Below, one piece after another: positions 1 to 7,347 of a stretch of DNA of 24,593 nt. How positions within the stretch are numbered: position 1 is the stretch's first letter; every line of letters starts with the position of its first letter. The stretch is taken from positions 1 to 24,593 of the forward strand of contig NZ_JNYJ01000081.1 of the NCBI RefSeq assembly GCF_000716715.1, in the 5' to 3' direction. The notes under the pieces are model-generated. The model searched no databases and was not told the origin of the DNA. It was given only the letters and a program-made list of their open reading frames with translations. The DNA is from Dactylosporangium aurantiacum. GTDB taxonomy: Bacteria > Actinomycetota > Actinomycetes > Mycobacteriales > Micromonosporaceae. Both the position numbers and the translations under genes were made by a program.

Positions 1-210
1 CAACACCGGCCAGAAATTGCGCCGCAACACCTCGGTGAAGTTGTCCAGACCGGCGAACGAACGACCCGGCAACACCAGACTCTGGTTGAACAGGCTCGTC
101 GTGAGGGCGCCGAACAGCGGGTAGATGACCACGGCGCCGAGCAGGGCCAACGCGGGCAGCGTCAGCAGGAAGCCGAACGTGCGGTCGACGGGACCGCCGC
201 GATGGTTCAT
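1..210 (-). CDS. Sugar ABC transporter permease, N-terminal part
   Basis: The visible 70 residues are the start of a binding-protein-dependent sugar permease of the MalF/UgpA type, which forms half of the membrane channel of an ABC importer. A short charged N-terminus is followed by a first membrane helix at about residues 11-36 (TFGFLLTLPALALLG). After it comes the loop typical of this family (SLFNQSLVLPGRSFAGLDNF), ending just before the permease core. The ATG lies 9 nt after the stop of the GntR gene, with a GAGG ribosome site about 8 nt before it, so the two are probably one operon. The gene continues beyond the left edge, so the substrate cannot be read from this sequence. Confidence 0.85.
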   Translation of the reverse strand, partial: MNHRGGPVDRTFGFLLTLPALALLGAVVIYPLFGALTTSLFNQSLVLPGRSFAGLDNFTEVLRRNFWPVL

Positions 211-219
211 AGAGGTACC

Positions 220-897
220 TCAGTCGTCATCCAGGTCGATGAGGGAAGGGTCGAGCGTCGCGCGCAGCTCGACGCCCAGCTGCCACTCGACGTGGTCACG
301 CGCGGCCTGCTCGGCCTGGTCGGCGTCGCGGCGGCGCAGTGCGTCGAGGATGGCGGCGTGCTCGCCGATGACCTGCTCCCACGCGGGTTCGACGCGCACG
401 CCGATGCGGTAGTGCTGCACCCGCAGCAGGGTCAGATCGGTGAGCTCACGCAGGGTCGTGTAGTGGGTGGCGTCGGCGATCCCGGTGTGGAACCGCCGGT
501 TCAGTACGGAGAGGTCGCGGTGGTCGCCGTCGACGAGGCGCTGCCGCATCTGCTCGTGCATCTGCTGCAGGTCGGCGAGCTCGGCGTCGCTGACGGTCGT
601 GGCGGCCACGCGGGCGGCGAGACCCTCGAGCGCGCCACGGGCGAGGTAGACGCCGCGCATCTCGCGCAGCGACAGCGGTGCGACCTGCGCGCCGGCGTGC
701 GGGTTCGGCTGCACGACCAGACCTTGAGTGGTGAGCCGCTGCACCGCCTCGCGCAGCGGGATCTTGCTGGTGCCGAGCTGGCGGGACAGCGCGTCGACGT
801 TGACCCGCTCCCCCGGCCTCAGCTCGCCGCTGAGGATCGCATCGCGCAGCCGCTCGTACACGAGATCGGCCTTGGTCTGGAATCCCGCGAGCGCCAT
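220..897 (-). CDS. GntR-family transcriptional regulator with FCD domain
   Basis: The 225-residue protein has an N-terminal winged helix at about residues 8-75, with the motif LGTSKIPLREAVQRL typical of FadR-subfamily GntR regulators. The C-terminal helical FCD domain (about 85-215) carries the expected histidines in NRRFHTGI, EHAAIL and ARDHVEW, which in this family bind a metal and the effector acid or sugar. Length is normal for the family. The ATG is preceded by GAGGAG. It is followed 9 nt later by a sugar ABC permease, so it probably controls that uptake operon and itself. A palindrome over the promoter (914-924) could be its operator. The effector is unknown. Confidence 0.9.
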   Translation of the reverse strand: MALAGFQTKADLVYERLRDAILSGELRPGERVNVDALSRQLGTSKIPLREAVQRLTTQGLVVQPNPHAGAQVAPLSLREMRGVYLARGALEGLAARVAATTVSDAELADLQQMHEQMRQRLVDGDHRDLSVLNRRFHTGIADATHYTTLRELTDLTLLRVQHYRIGVRVEPAWEQVIGEHAAILDALRRRDADQAEQAARDHVEWQLGVELRATLDPSLIDLDDD

Positions 898-913
898 GCG
901 CGTCCACTCCTCA

Positions 914-929
914 TTTCGGCGAAAGTATA
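914..929 (-). promoter_or_regulatory. Promoter -10 and candidate operator of the GntR gene
   Basis: Reading on the minus strand, TATACT (929-924) is a near-perfect -10 element upstream of the GntR start. It abuts the short palindrome TTTCG-G-CGAAA (914-924) at the predicted transcription start. No good -35 is visible. Autoregulation by the GntR protein is inference. Confidence 0.4.
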
Positions 930-1047
930 CGATCGACGATGTGCGAGGAGTGTTGCACGCCGCCGCTGAGGCGGCAAGGGGGTGTTTTTGGTGGGGTTGC
1001 GGCGCGGACCGGCCGTGAGGTGCCGGAGCCGTCGCGGCGAATGCCGC

Positions 1048-1551
1048 TTACCGCTCGTCGAGGGGCCGCTGCCCGGCGGCCGCGGCGGAGGCGGCGTCGA
1101 GGCGCTCGAACGGGCCCGGACCGTCGTGCTGCCGGGGCGGGGCACCGAGGTGGCGGACCCGTAGCTCGGCCATGAGCTCGTCGATGAACGCCGGGCCCTC
1201 CTCACGCATGAGCCGCTGCCGGGCGCGCAGCTCGTCGGTGCCCGGGCGCCAGTCGAGGCCCCAGCTGCCGAGGGCGTAGATGATCGGCAGCGTCTGGATG
1301 CCGGCCTCGGTGAGGCTGTAGCGGGCGCGCTGCCCCCGGGCGGCGGCGCCGCGGGTCAGGATCTCCGCCTCGACGAGCCGCACGAGGCGGTCGGCCAGGA
1401 TGTTGGAAGCGATGCCTTCAAGGGACCCGGTGAGCAGCGCCCGGAAGTAGCGGCGGTCGCCGAACATGACGTCGCGCAGCACGAGCAACGACCAGCGGTC
1501 GCCGAGCACCTCGACGGCGGCGTTGATCGGGCACCCGGACCGTGGCCCCAC
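1048..1551 (-). CDS. HxlR-family transcriptional regulator
   Basis: This is a winged-helix HxlR/DUF24 regulator of 167 residues. The family signature begins at CPINAAVEVLGDRWSLLVLRDVMFG, with the conserved N-terminal cysteine, and continues with the recognition-helix stretch GIASNILADRL and the wing RYSLTEAG. Members sense redox or reactive electrophiles, often through that cysteine. I chose the GTG at 1551 because GGAGGA sits 5 nt upstream; a TTG at 1581 is in frame but has no ribosome site. The gene diverges from a RibD-like reductase and shares an operator with it, so it is probably its repressor. The C-terminal tail after about residue 140 is longer than usual and low in complexity. Confidence 0.9.
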   Translation of the reverse strand: MGPRSGCPINAAVEVLGDRWSLLVLRDVMFGDRRYFRALLTGSLEGIASNILADRLVRLVEAEILTRGAAARGQRARYSLTEAGIQTLPIIYALGSWGLDWRPGTDELRARQRLMREEGPAFIDELMAELRVRHLGAPPRQHDGPGPFERLDAASAAAAGQRPLDER

Positions 1552-1560
1552 GCTTCCTCC

Positions 1561-1588
1561 TTGACAGGCATTCCGGCCCAAATATAGT
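1561..1588 (+). promoter_or_regulatory. Near-consensus promoter for the RibD-like reductase
   Basis: TTGACA (1561-1566), a 16-bp spacer and TATAGT (1583-1588) differ from the sigma-70 consensus at one base. It points at the reductase gene and predicts a 5' leader of about 31 nt carrying an ACGAGG ribosome site just before the ATG at 1626. Confidence 0.75.
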
Positions 1589-1609
1589 GGTTGCAGAACA
1601 CAATCACTA
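1585..1609. promoter_or_regulatory. Candidate HxlR operator (palindrome)
   Basis: The arms TAGTGGTTG and CAATCACTA match at 8 of 9 positions around a 7-nt centre. The site overlaps the -10 and predicted start point of the plus-strand promoter. On the other strand it covers a possible promoter (TAGTGA-17-TATATT) for the HxlR gene. Binding here would repress both genes, which is how HxlR regulators usually act. Confidence 0.7.
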
Positions 1610-1625
1610 GGCGGACGGGACGAGG

Positions 1626-2216
1626 ATGGGCCGCTGCATCTACTCGATGAACGTGTCCCTCGACCTCCGCATCGAGCAGGTGCCCGGGGACAACGGCGCC
1701 GGTGAGTGGCTGCACCTCAGCGAGGAGCTGCACCGCGCGGCCAACGCGCAGATGCGCCGGCTCGCGCTCATGGTCCACGGCCGGGTCTACTACGAGACGA
1801 TGGAGGAGTTCTGGCCGCGGGCGCACGAGGACCCGTCGCTGCCGGACTACATGCATGAGTACGGCGCGCTCTGGACCGCCATGCCCAAGGTGCTCGTCTC
1901 CCGCACCCGCCACGACGCCGGCCACAACACCCGGGTCATCGGCGGCGACGACGCGATCGGGCAGCTCGCCGCCCTGCGGGCGCGGACCGACGGCCTGATC
2001 AGCGTCGGCGGCGCGGCGCTCGCCACCCAGCTGCTGCGGGCGGGCCTGCTCGACGAGCTGCTGCTGTGGACCCACCCGTCGTATCTCGGGTTCGGCCGGC
2101 CGCTGTTCGACGGGTACGACATGCCGATCGACTTCGACCTGATCGAGCAGCGGTCGTTCACGTACGGCGTCACGATGCACCACTACGCGATCCGCGACGT
2201 CAAGAAGGCGGGCTAG
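1626..2216 (+). CDS. RibD C-terminal / dihydrofolate reductase-like protein
   Basis: The 196-residue protein belongs to the DHFR-fold family named after the RibD reductase domain, mostly NAD(P)H-dependent reductases of unknown substrate. It opens with a first strand (CIYSMNVSLDL) and has the ALMVHGRVYYETM helix region where folate reductases bind cofactor. A central glycine-rich turn (DGLISVGGAALATQLLRAGLLDEL) and the typical late motif HPSYLGFGRPLF follow. Length fits a single reductase domain with no deaminase part. It diverges from an HxlR regulator and has a strong promoter overlapped by a palindrome, so it is probably induced when that repressor is inactivated. Its ligand is not evident. 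Confidence 0.9.
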   Translation: MGRCIYSMNVSLDLRIEQVPGDNGAGEWLHLSEELHRAANAQMRRLALMVHGRVYYETMEEFWPRAHEDPSLPDYMHEYGALWTAMPKVLVSRTRHDAGHNTRVIGGDDAIGQLAALRARTDGLISVGGAALATQLLRAGLLDELLLWTHPSYLGFGRPLFDGYDMPIDFDLIEQRSFTYGVTMHHYAIRDVKKAG

Positions 2217-2219
2217 ACT
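2214..2219 (+). promoter_or_regulatory. Leaderless-type -10 element before the leader ORF
   Basis: TAGACT lies 7 nt before an ATG at 2227, the geometry of a leaderless start in actinobacteria. It overlaps the stop codon of the reductase gene. No clear -35 is visible. Confidence 0.5.
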
Positions 2220-2226
2220 CCCCGCC

Positions 2227-2259
2227 ATGACGGGGGTCCTCGGCCGGTCGCCGCGGTGA
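2227..2259 (+). CDS. Possible 10-residue leader peptide
   Basis: ATG at 2227, placed for leaderless initiation by TAGACT 7 nt upstream, opens a 10-codon frame (MTGVLGRSPR). Its TGA overlaps the GTG start of the ankyrin gene as GTGA. It lies in a different frame from that gene. Because the GTG has no ribosome site, translation of the leader would explain how the ankyrin gene is started. The evidence is positional only; a missed upstream start of the ankyrin gene is excluded by frame. Confidence 0.35.
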   Translation: MTGVLGRSPR

Positions 2260-3719
2260 GCAGCCGCACGGCCGTCCTCAACGCATGGCTGCAGGTGCGG
2301 CGCTACGCGGTGCCCACCTGGATGATCGACGCGGCCACCCGGTGCCGGCTCGCCGGGGACTGGCGGGGCGCCTGCGCCGCCGCGAACGTCGACGTCGACC
2401 TCGACCTGGCCGCGATCGCCCGCGAGCACGGGCGGGCCGTCGCCGGCGCGGTCGAGGACGACCTGCACCACCTCGCACCCGACCTGCTGCGCTGGCACGT
2501 GGGGCGGCACGTCCCGCAGTCGACGGCGCCGGCCCGGGAGCCGACCCTGCTCGCCTCGTACCGGGGCGGGCAGTTGCAGGTCCTCCCCCGGTACCGCGAC
2601 ACGCCAGGACCCCTGCTGGTGCTGCGGTTCGCCGGCCCGGCCGACCCGCGGCGCGGCCTGCAGGCCAACCGCGAGCGGTGGGACGTGCGGCGCACCGGCG
2701 ACCTGCTCGCCCGCCACGGCGGCCGGCTGCCGTTCCTCGCCGGGACGCCACACGGCACCGCCGAGGGGATCATCACCCTGCAGGACGCCGGTCGGTGGCA
2801 GGACGCGTGGCGGCTGGCCGGGTTCGACATCGACGCGCTCGAGGACGCCTCACCGGTGCTGCAGGAACGCATCAGCGCCGTGCCGTTCGACCTGACCACC
2901 CTCGCCGCGTCCGCCCGCGAGCTGGGCGGGCCGGAGGCGCTCGTCGACCTCGCCGACCACTTCCTGTGGATCGACGGCCACCGGCACCGGGTCCGCGCCC
3001 GCAACGACCGCGCCGACATCCCGCCCGTCCTACCCACCGCCCGGGTCGAGCGGCCGGTCGACCTCGACCTCGTCCGCCTCGGCCGGCTGGCCCTGGACGA
3101 GCTGCACCCGCTGGTCGCGGCCGCGCTGGTCGCCGGCCACGACACCGCCGCAGGTCCCCCGTCACCGGTCGACATGTCCCCGTACGGCGTGCCCTGCGGC
3201 ACCGCGCAGCACCTCATCGGCCCCGCCGGCGTGCCGCACCCACCGGAGGAGATCCGCCGCGAGCAGTCCCTGCACGCCCTCGGCGGCGCCGTGCCCACCG
3301 GCTGCTTCGCCGCGCACCTCGGCTGGCGCGACCCGCGCATCCCGCTGCCGCGGGTCCCCCGCCGCCGCCGCACCACCGTCCAGGAGCAGGCCCGCCACGG
3401 CGACGGCCCGGCGCTGACCGCCTGGCTCGACGCAGGCCTCGACCCGCACCTGCGCACCGAGGACGGATGCACCATGCTGCACCTGATCGCCTGGCTCCCC
3501 GACCCCGCCCCGCTGGTCACCCGGCTCGTCGCCGCCGGCCTCGACCTGGAGGCCCGCAACGCCCAGGGCGCCACCCCGCTGCGGTTCGCGATCACGTCCG
3601 GCGGGACGGTCGCCGCGATCCGCGCCCTGACCGCCGCGGGCGCCGCCACCGCCGGCTGGGAAACGGCCGCCGACCAGGCCGGCCGGTACACCGAACTGCG
3701 GTTCCTGGCCACGGCCTGA
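2256..3719 (+). CDS. Ankyrin-repeat protein of unknown function
   Basis: The 487-residue protein has no signal peptide or membrane helix. Residues 1-370 form a region I do not recognise, rich in charged residues and containing many Asp-Leu-Asp segments. The C-terminal part (about 375-480) contains two to three ankyrin repeats: QARHGDGPALTAWLDAGLD, then DGCTMLHLIAW followed by LVAAGLDLEARNAQGATPL, and a last degenerate unit. Ankyrin repeats mediate protein binding. The GTG start overlaps the stop of a possible leader peptide (GTGA) and has no Shine-Dalgarno site of its own, suggesting translational coupling. The following gene starts about 55 nt downstream on the same strand. Confidence 0.8.
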   Translation: MSSRTAVLNAWLQVRRYAVPTWMIDAATRCRLAGDWRGACAAANVDVDLDLAAIAREHGRAVAGAVEDDLHHLAPDLLRWHVGRHVPQSTAPAREPTLLASYRGGQLQVLPRYRDTPGPLLVLRFAGPADPRRGLQANRERWDVRRTGDLLARHGGRLPFLAGTPHGTAEGIITLQDAGRWQDAWRLAGFDIDALEDASPVLQERISAVPFDLTTLAASARELGGPEALVDLADHFLWIDGHRHRVRARNDRADIPPVLPTARVERPVDLDLVRLGRLALDELHPLVAAALVAGHDTAAGPPSPVDMSPYGVPCGTAQHLIGPAGVPHPPEEIRREQSLHALGGAVPTGCFAAHLGWRDPRIPLPRVPRRRRTTVQEQARHGDGPALTAWLDAGLDPHLRTEDGCTMLHLIAWLPDPAPLVTRLVAAGLDLEARNAQGATPLRFAITSGGTVAAIRALTAAGAATAGWETAADQAGRYTELRFLATA

Positions 3720-3774
3720 TCACGCTGGCGCCGCACACCCCGGGATGGCCGGCGGGTGGGATCGTGGAACGGTG

Positions 3775-4200
3775 ATGTTCGACCTGATGCCCGGGCGTGG
3801 CGTGCTGCTGCCGTCGCAGCGGTGCGTCACGTTCGGCATGTCCCGCGCCGAGGTCACCGCCGCGGCCGGGGCCGACGTCCGGGACGTGTTCGTGTGCGGA
3901 GCGACCTGGGCCGTCGCGTTCACCCTGGCCGGCGTCGCGGTGCTGGTACACACGACCGCCTCGGGAGCCGACACGGTCACCCTGTCCCCCGCCGGGACGG
4001 ACCCGGCACCGGTCGCCCTGGACGACGTGGACGTGTTCGCCTGGGACGCCCCAGCCGTCCTCGACGCCCTGCTGGACGGCGGGCGCGACATACGTCCGAT
4101 CGGCCGCCGTTCCGCCTGGATCGACGGCCGCCGGCTGGTCCTGCACTGCGACCCAGGCGCCGGCCGCTTCACCGACGCCACCCTGTACGCCGATCCCTGA
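3775..4200 (+). CDS. Uncharacterised protein
   Basis: I do not recognise this protein of about 141 residues. It appears soluble, begins MFDLMPGRGVLLPSQRCVTFGMSRAEV, and alternates short beta-like segments (FVCGATWAVAFTLAG, VAVLVHTTASG) with acidic turns, ending in a strand (RRLVLHCDPGAG). The start is uncertain: GTG 3772 and ATG 3775 are adjacent, and ATG 3745 is also in frame; none has a good ribosome site. It follows the ankyrin gene on the same strand and may be co-transcribed. Confidence 0.65.
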   Translation: MFDLMPGRGVLLPSQRCVTFGMSRAEVTAAAGADVRDVFVCGATWAVAFTLAGVAVLVHTTASGADTVTLSPAGTDPAPVALDDVDVFAWDAPAVLDALLDGGRDIRPIGRRSAWIDGRRLVLHCDPGAGRFTDATLYADP

Positions 4201-4363
4201 GCCGCCCACATACCGGCCCCACGGCCGTTCCACCGCGGATGGCGCACCGGCCGCCAGACAACCGTACGGGATCTTGCGGCTCGCAGTGCGATCGTGCGGA
4301 TGGCATGATCGGCGTTAACACTTCATGTATGGCGACGATCCTTCGCCGGAGCGAGGTGATGTC

Positions 4364-4942
4364 GTGACCGATTCTCAGGCACCCGATTCGCCGCCGCACC
4401 TGTCGACGGCGGAGCTGTTCGCCGCGGCGGAGGCCGAGGTCCGCGACGACGATCCGGAGTGGCACTGGACGCACCTGGTGGCGCTGCATGAACGCGCCAC
4501 GCCGGAGGTGTTCCGGACCGCCTGGGCGCTCGCGGGCGATGCGGACCCACGCCGTCGGGAGCTTGGCGTGCGCGTCATGCGGGAGGTCGGCCGTGACGAC
4601 CCGGCCACCGCTGATCTGCGCCGCGGGAACTGGCCGGTGCTGCTCGACCTCCTCGACCGCGAGACGCATCCGGACGTGCTGCCGTGGGTGGTGTCGGCGG
4701 TCGGCTACAACGAGGTGCCGGGCGCGCTGCCGGCCGTGCTGCGGCTGGCCGGCCACCCCGACGCGGAGGTCCGGTTCCGAGTGGCGGCGAGCATTCCGAG
4801 CCTCGTGGATCCGGCGGCGCCGGAGGAGGCGGCAATCGCGGCGCTGTGGGTGCTCGCCGAGGACGACGACGAGGAGGTACGCGGGTATGCCCGCTACGGT
4901 CTGGCCGAGGAACTCCGACGTTCAAGAGCTGGAAGGTCCTGA
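4364..4942 (+). CDS. HEAT-repeat protein, apparently shortened
   Basis: This 192-residue protein is built of helical repeats of the HEAT/PBS-lyase type. Clear units are seen at VLLDLLDRETHPDVLPWVVSAVG, ALPAVLRLAGHPDAEVRFRVAASI and AAIAALWVLAEDDDEEVRGYARYGL. I chose GTG 4364 because a purine-rich GGAGCGAGG stretch precedes it; ATG 4325 is an in-frame alternative. Related actinobacterial proteins usually continue with two or three more repeats after the YARYGL-type unit. Here the frame ends 11 residues later with an unrelated basic tail (RRSRAGRS), and the missing repeats are not found in the other frames. It therefore looks 3'-truncated. Repeat proteins of this kind serve as binding scaffolds; the partner is unknown. 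Confidence 0.75.
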   Translation: MTDSQAPDSPPHLSTAELFAAAEAEVRDDDPEWHWTHLVALHERATPEVFRTAWALAGDADPRRRELGVRVMREVGRDDPATADLRRGNWPVLLDLLDRETHPDVLPWVVSAVGYNEVPGALPAVLRLAGHPDAEVRFRVAASIPSLVDPAAPEEAAIAALWVLAEDDDEEVRGYARYGLAEELRRSRAGRS

Positions 4943-4973
4943 CCAGGCTACGCATGCCGACATCGCGCCTTCC

Positions 4974-5002
4974 TTGCGCCGCACCGGCCCGGAACCTAGC
5001 CT
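4974..5002 (+). promoter_or_regulatory. Leaderless promoter of the 5009 gene
   Basis: TTGCGC (4974-4979), a 17-bp spacer and TAGCCT (4997-5002) end 6 nt before the ATG at 5009, so the transcript should begin at the start codon. No ribosome site is present. Confidence 0.65.
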
Positions 5003-5008
5003 GCACAG

Positions 5009-5341
5009 ATGCACGCCGAGCCACGCGGCACGATGCACGGCTGGATCCGGCGTGCGAATCTGCTGCCGTTCGTCGAGACGATCGCTGATCTCATCGGGTC
5101 TGAACTCAATGACGGCGCGCTCACCGCCGGCGTCGAGGGCTCGGACGCCGACGACGACAGCTGGTGCACGTTCGTCCTGGACGGGCAGCCCCGCGTCGAG
5201 ATGCGCTTCGCGCGCACCCGCACAGACGACACGGTGCTGGTCGACGTGGAGTTGGACGGCATCGGCGAGCCGCTTGAGATCAGGGCTGCGCTGTTGCTGG
5301 ACGTCTGCAGCCGATACCGGCTGACAGCCGAGGCTGGCTGA
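5009..5341 (+). CDS. Small uncharacterised protein
   Basis: The 110-residue acidic protein is not a family I can name. An N-terminal amphipathic helix (LLPFVETIADLIGSEL) is followed by alternating strands (WCTFVLDGQPRVEMRFART, TVLVDVELDGIGEPLEIRAALLLDVCSRY). No signal peptide or membrane helix is seen. The start is fixed by a leaderless promoter 6 nt upstream, although a second ATG eight codons later is possible. It converges on a methyltransferase gene, 94 nt away. Confidence 0.65.
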   Translation: MHAEPRGTMHGWIRRANLLPFVETIADLIGSELNDGALTAGVEGSDADDDSWCTFVLDGQPRVEMRFARTRTDDTVLVDVELDGIGEPLEIRAALLLDVCSRYRLTAEAG

Positions 5342-5435
5342 TCTGATCCCCCCGTCCAGGCGTAGCGACGAACATCCGCTGCAGGAGGCCGTCACGAGCA
5401 ACGTGCAGGCCGCCGAGACGGCGCCGACTGTTGCA

Positions 5436-6188
5436 TCAAGAGGCGACCACGAACAATCGGTCCGCGGTGCGGCGGCCAACGCCACTCGTGATGTCGATCT
5501 GCAGCATGCCGTTTCCGCGCAGCATGGACGACAGCTCCGCTCTGGACCACGGGCGCATGGCGAAGTCATAGGTGGATTCGTGCGTCACGCGACCTTCCAC
5601 GACGAGCACGTACCGTTCTTCGACAAGAAGCCGCCCGTCCCTCCACCTGGTGCGGGTGGAAAATCGCAATTTCCGGCCGTCACCCAGGTCAGCTATGCGG
5701 CACCGCTCACCGCCGTCGGCCCGGAGCCGGGATGCTTCAGCTTCTCGGACGTCCAGAAACAGCAAACCGCCCGGCCGCAGGCAGGCGGTCAGGGACCCGA
5801 TCGCCGATTCGCGCTCCTCGTCGGTGGTCATGTCGTTGAGCACGCCGCGGCATGTCACGGCGTCGTACTCAGACGCCACGTCCATGGCGCACAGGTCTAC
5901 CAGCAGCGCGCGGGCCCCGGGGCATCGTTCACTGGCACGCGACAGCAGTTCCCGGGACGCATCTGCCACATCGACCCGATGTCCCCTGGCGATGAGCGCC
6001 GCCGCCTGTCGCCCTGTGCCACAACCAGCGTCCAGCACCGCGGCGTGCGGCTGGCGTGCCTGCACGAGCCGGTCATGAATCGCATCAACCCACGGCTCGA
6101 CCGGATCGGTGATCAGCGCGTCGTAGGCGTCGGCGTGCAGGCTGTAGAAGGGTCGCTCGGCAACGGCCCGCGCGGACGAGGACTTCAC
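5436..6188 (-). CDS. Class I SAM-dependent methyltransferase
   Basis: The 250-residue protein carries the S-adenosylmethionine site at residues 51-60 (VLDAGCGTGR). It also has an acidic loop after strand 2 (VDVADAS), a motif II region (YDAVTCRGVLNDM) and the motif III block CLRPGGLLFLDVRE. The C-terminal half has a beta-rich insert (RFSTRTRWRDGRLLVEERYVLVV) typical of small-molecule methyltransferases of the Methyltransf_25 group. The substrate is unknown. The GTG start is 6 nt from a TAGGCT element, so the gene is likely leaderless. It stands alone between a convergent neighbour and the small-gene operon upstream. Confidence 0.9.
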   Translation of the reverse strand: MKSSSARAVAERPFYSLHADAYDALITDPVEPWVDAIHDRLVQARQPHAAVLDAGCGTGRQAAALIARGHRVDVADASRELLSRASERCPGARALLVDLCAMDVASEYDAVTCRGVLNDMTTDEERESAIGSLTACLRPGGLLFLDVREAEASRLRADGGERCRIADLGDGRKLRFSTRTRWRDGRLLVEERYVLVVEGRVTHESTYDFAMRPWSRAELSSMLRGNGMLQIDITSGVGRRTADRLFVVAS

Positions 6189-6194
6189 TGCACG

Positions 6195-6200
6195 AGCCTA
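6195..6200 (-). promoter_or_regulatory. Leaderless -10 element of the methyltransferase gene
   Basis: On the minus strand TAGGCT ends 6 nt before the GTG start at 6188. No ribosome site lies between, and the -35 is weak. Confidence 0.55.
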
Positions 6201-6239
6201 TTCGCATAGCTCCACCGGTGCACTGTCGTCGCCGCGGCC

Positions 6240-6792
6240 TTACCGCCAAGACGGTGACGTGCTGGGCTCCGGGTAGCGGTTGCTGATCGGTGTCGCGTAG
6301 GCCTCGACGTCCCAGGAGGTGACGCCCGCCGCCCGGTCGATGGTGAGACTGAAGGGCCCGAGGCTTTCAGGCTCATCGGCACGAGGGAACAACGGTTGTG
6401 TACCGGCCCACCTGCCGATGCACTCGCATTCGTGTGTCTGGGTGAAGCCGCTCTTTGCGCTCACGCGGAACGACACGGTGCCGTCGCCGGTGCATCGCGC
6501 CCGGAAGTGGAACAGGTACCCTTCGGGCCTGCGGACCTCGGGCGGCGGGGCGACGGGGAACGTATCTTCGATGTGCGCGGCGCCGTGTGGTTCAGCTCCA
6601 AGCTCCGACCAGCACGTCGTGGGGGCCTGGGGATGCCTCGGCCGGTGGCACGGCTGGGGGCACCGTGCCAGTGGTGCAAGCGGTCAGACCGGCAGCCACC
6701 ACCGCCGCCGCGAGGAGTTGCGCGACCACCTCGGGTGTCAGGGCAGCAGAGTATGGCGCGCGGCGCGTTCGCGGGCCCTCAGGGCGCTGCAC
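6240..6792 (-). pseudogene. Frameshifted lipoprotein gene
   Basis: The 5' part (6792 to 6592) encodes a signal sequence with a hydrophobic stretch and lipobox LTAC (cysteine at residue 39), followed by a Pro/Thr-rich linker, and ends in a TGA after VLVGAWS. Skipping one base at that stop opens a second frame. It continues EPHGAAHIEDTFPVAPPPEV and then a beta-rich domain with a CEC motif (THECECIGRW), ending near RYPEPSTSPSWR at 6240. Together they make a plausible secreted lipoprotein of about 180 residues. A single extra T, a sequencing error or a real frameshift would all explain the split. It begins 4 nt after the stop of the gene before it, so it is last in the operon. Confidence 0.6.
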
Positions 6793-6796
6793 GGAA

Positions 6797-7147
6797 CTAC
6801 CGGCCGATGACCTCGATCACGGCGAGGGCATCCCGCCCCGATCGGGCTGACTCGTCGTCTCCGAGTTCTTCGTAGATCGGGACACTGCGGCGGGCCTCAT
6901 CGGCGGCGAACCTCCATTCGGCCACGGTCAGCCGGATCGAGATCACCTGGTCCATGGGAGGCCAGACACCGTTGACCCAAGGTACTTGATCCCAGCCAGC
7001 CTGCCGGATCCGCTGGCCCATCTCGACCGTTGCGTCGTCGCCGTTTTCAGCCGCCGACGAGATGGCATTGTCGACTCCCGCGTCGATGCCTGCCCAGATC
7101 CGCGCCGGCATGTCCAGCGTCACCAGGTCGTCATCTCGTGCATCCAT
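6797..7147 (-). CDS. Uncharacterised protein in a small-gene operon
   Basis: This is an acidic, soluble protein of 116 residues that I cannot assign to a family. It is largely helical, with the segments LDMPARIWAGIDAGVDNAISSA, VISIRLTVAEWRFAADEARR and an acidic end (YEELGDDESARSGRDALAVIEVIG). I start it at ATG 7147 because GGGAGGG lies 8 nt upstream; the frame is open back to 7222 but has no better site. It lies between the 36-residue membrane protein and the frameshifted lipoprotein, 4 nt from the latter, which suggests one transcript. Confidence 0.65.
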   Translation of the reverse strand: MDARDDDLVTLDMPARIWAGIDAGVDNAISSAAENGDDATVEMGQRIRQAGWDQVPWVNGVWPPMDQVISIRLTVAEWRFAADEARRSVPIYEELGDDESARSGRDALAVIEVIGR

Positions 7148-7229
7148 GCGAACCGCCCTCCCGTACCCGCCCTCAAACGAACCGTTCCGGCACCTCCTCA
7201 GGTGGCGGCGCCGTTCCTGCACTCCCGAA

Positions 7230-7340
7230 TCAGGAATGGTCCCGGCGACAGCCTCCGGCCCCGCGTCGGGAGAGGACGACCGCCCCGGCGATCAGCGCCG
7301 CGACGGCGAGCATCAGGCCACCTCGGGTGAGGTCGATCAT
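7230..7340 (-). CDS. 36-residue single-pass membrane protein
   Basis: A short frame (ATG 7340, TGA 7232-7230) encodes a peptide starting MIDLTRGGLM. It has one hydrophobic helix at about residues 7-23 (GGLMLAVAALIAGAVVL) and then a basic tail (SRRGAGGCRRDHS) that should face the cytoplasm. It begins 7 nt after the stop of the upstream gene, without a clear ribosome site, so translation would depend on coupling. Length, topology and position in a tight gene series support it, but nothing assigns a function. Confidence 0.45.
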   Translation of the reverse strand: MIDLTRGGLMLAVAALIAGAVVLSRRGAGGCRRDHS

Positions 7341-7347
7341 CGCTGGT

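Noticed and set aside
1552..1581. TTG start of the HxlR gene at 1581
   Set aside because: It has no ribosome site and would place the ribosome site GGAGGA inside the coding sequence; GTG 1551 is better.
2285..3775. Long open frames on both strands over the ankyrin gene (for example 2285-3775 plus and 2303-3736 minus)
   Set aside because: Their translations are arginine/proline/alanine-rich shadows caused by high GC; the ankyrin frame has real motifs.
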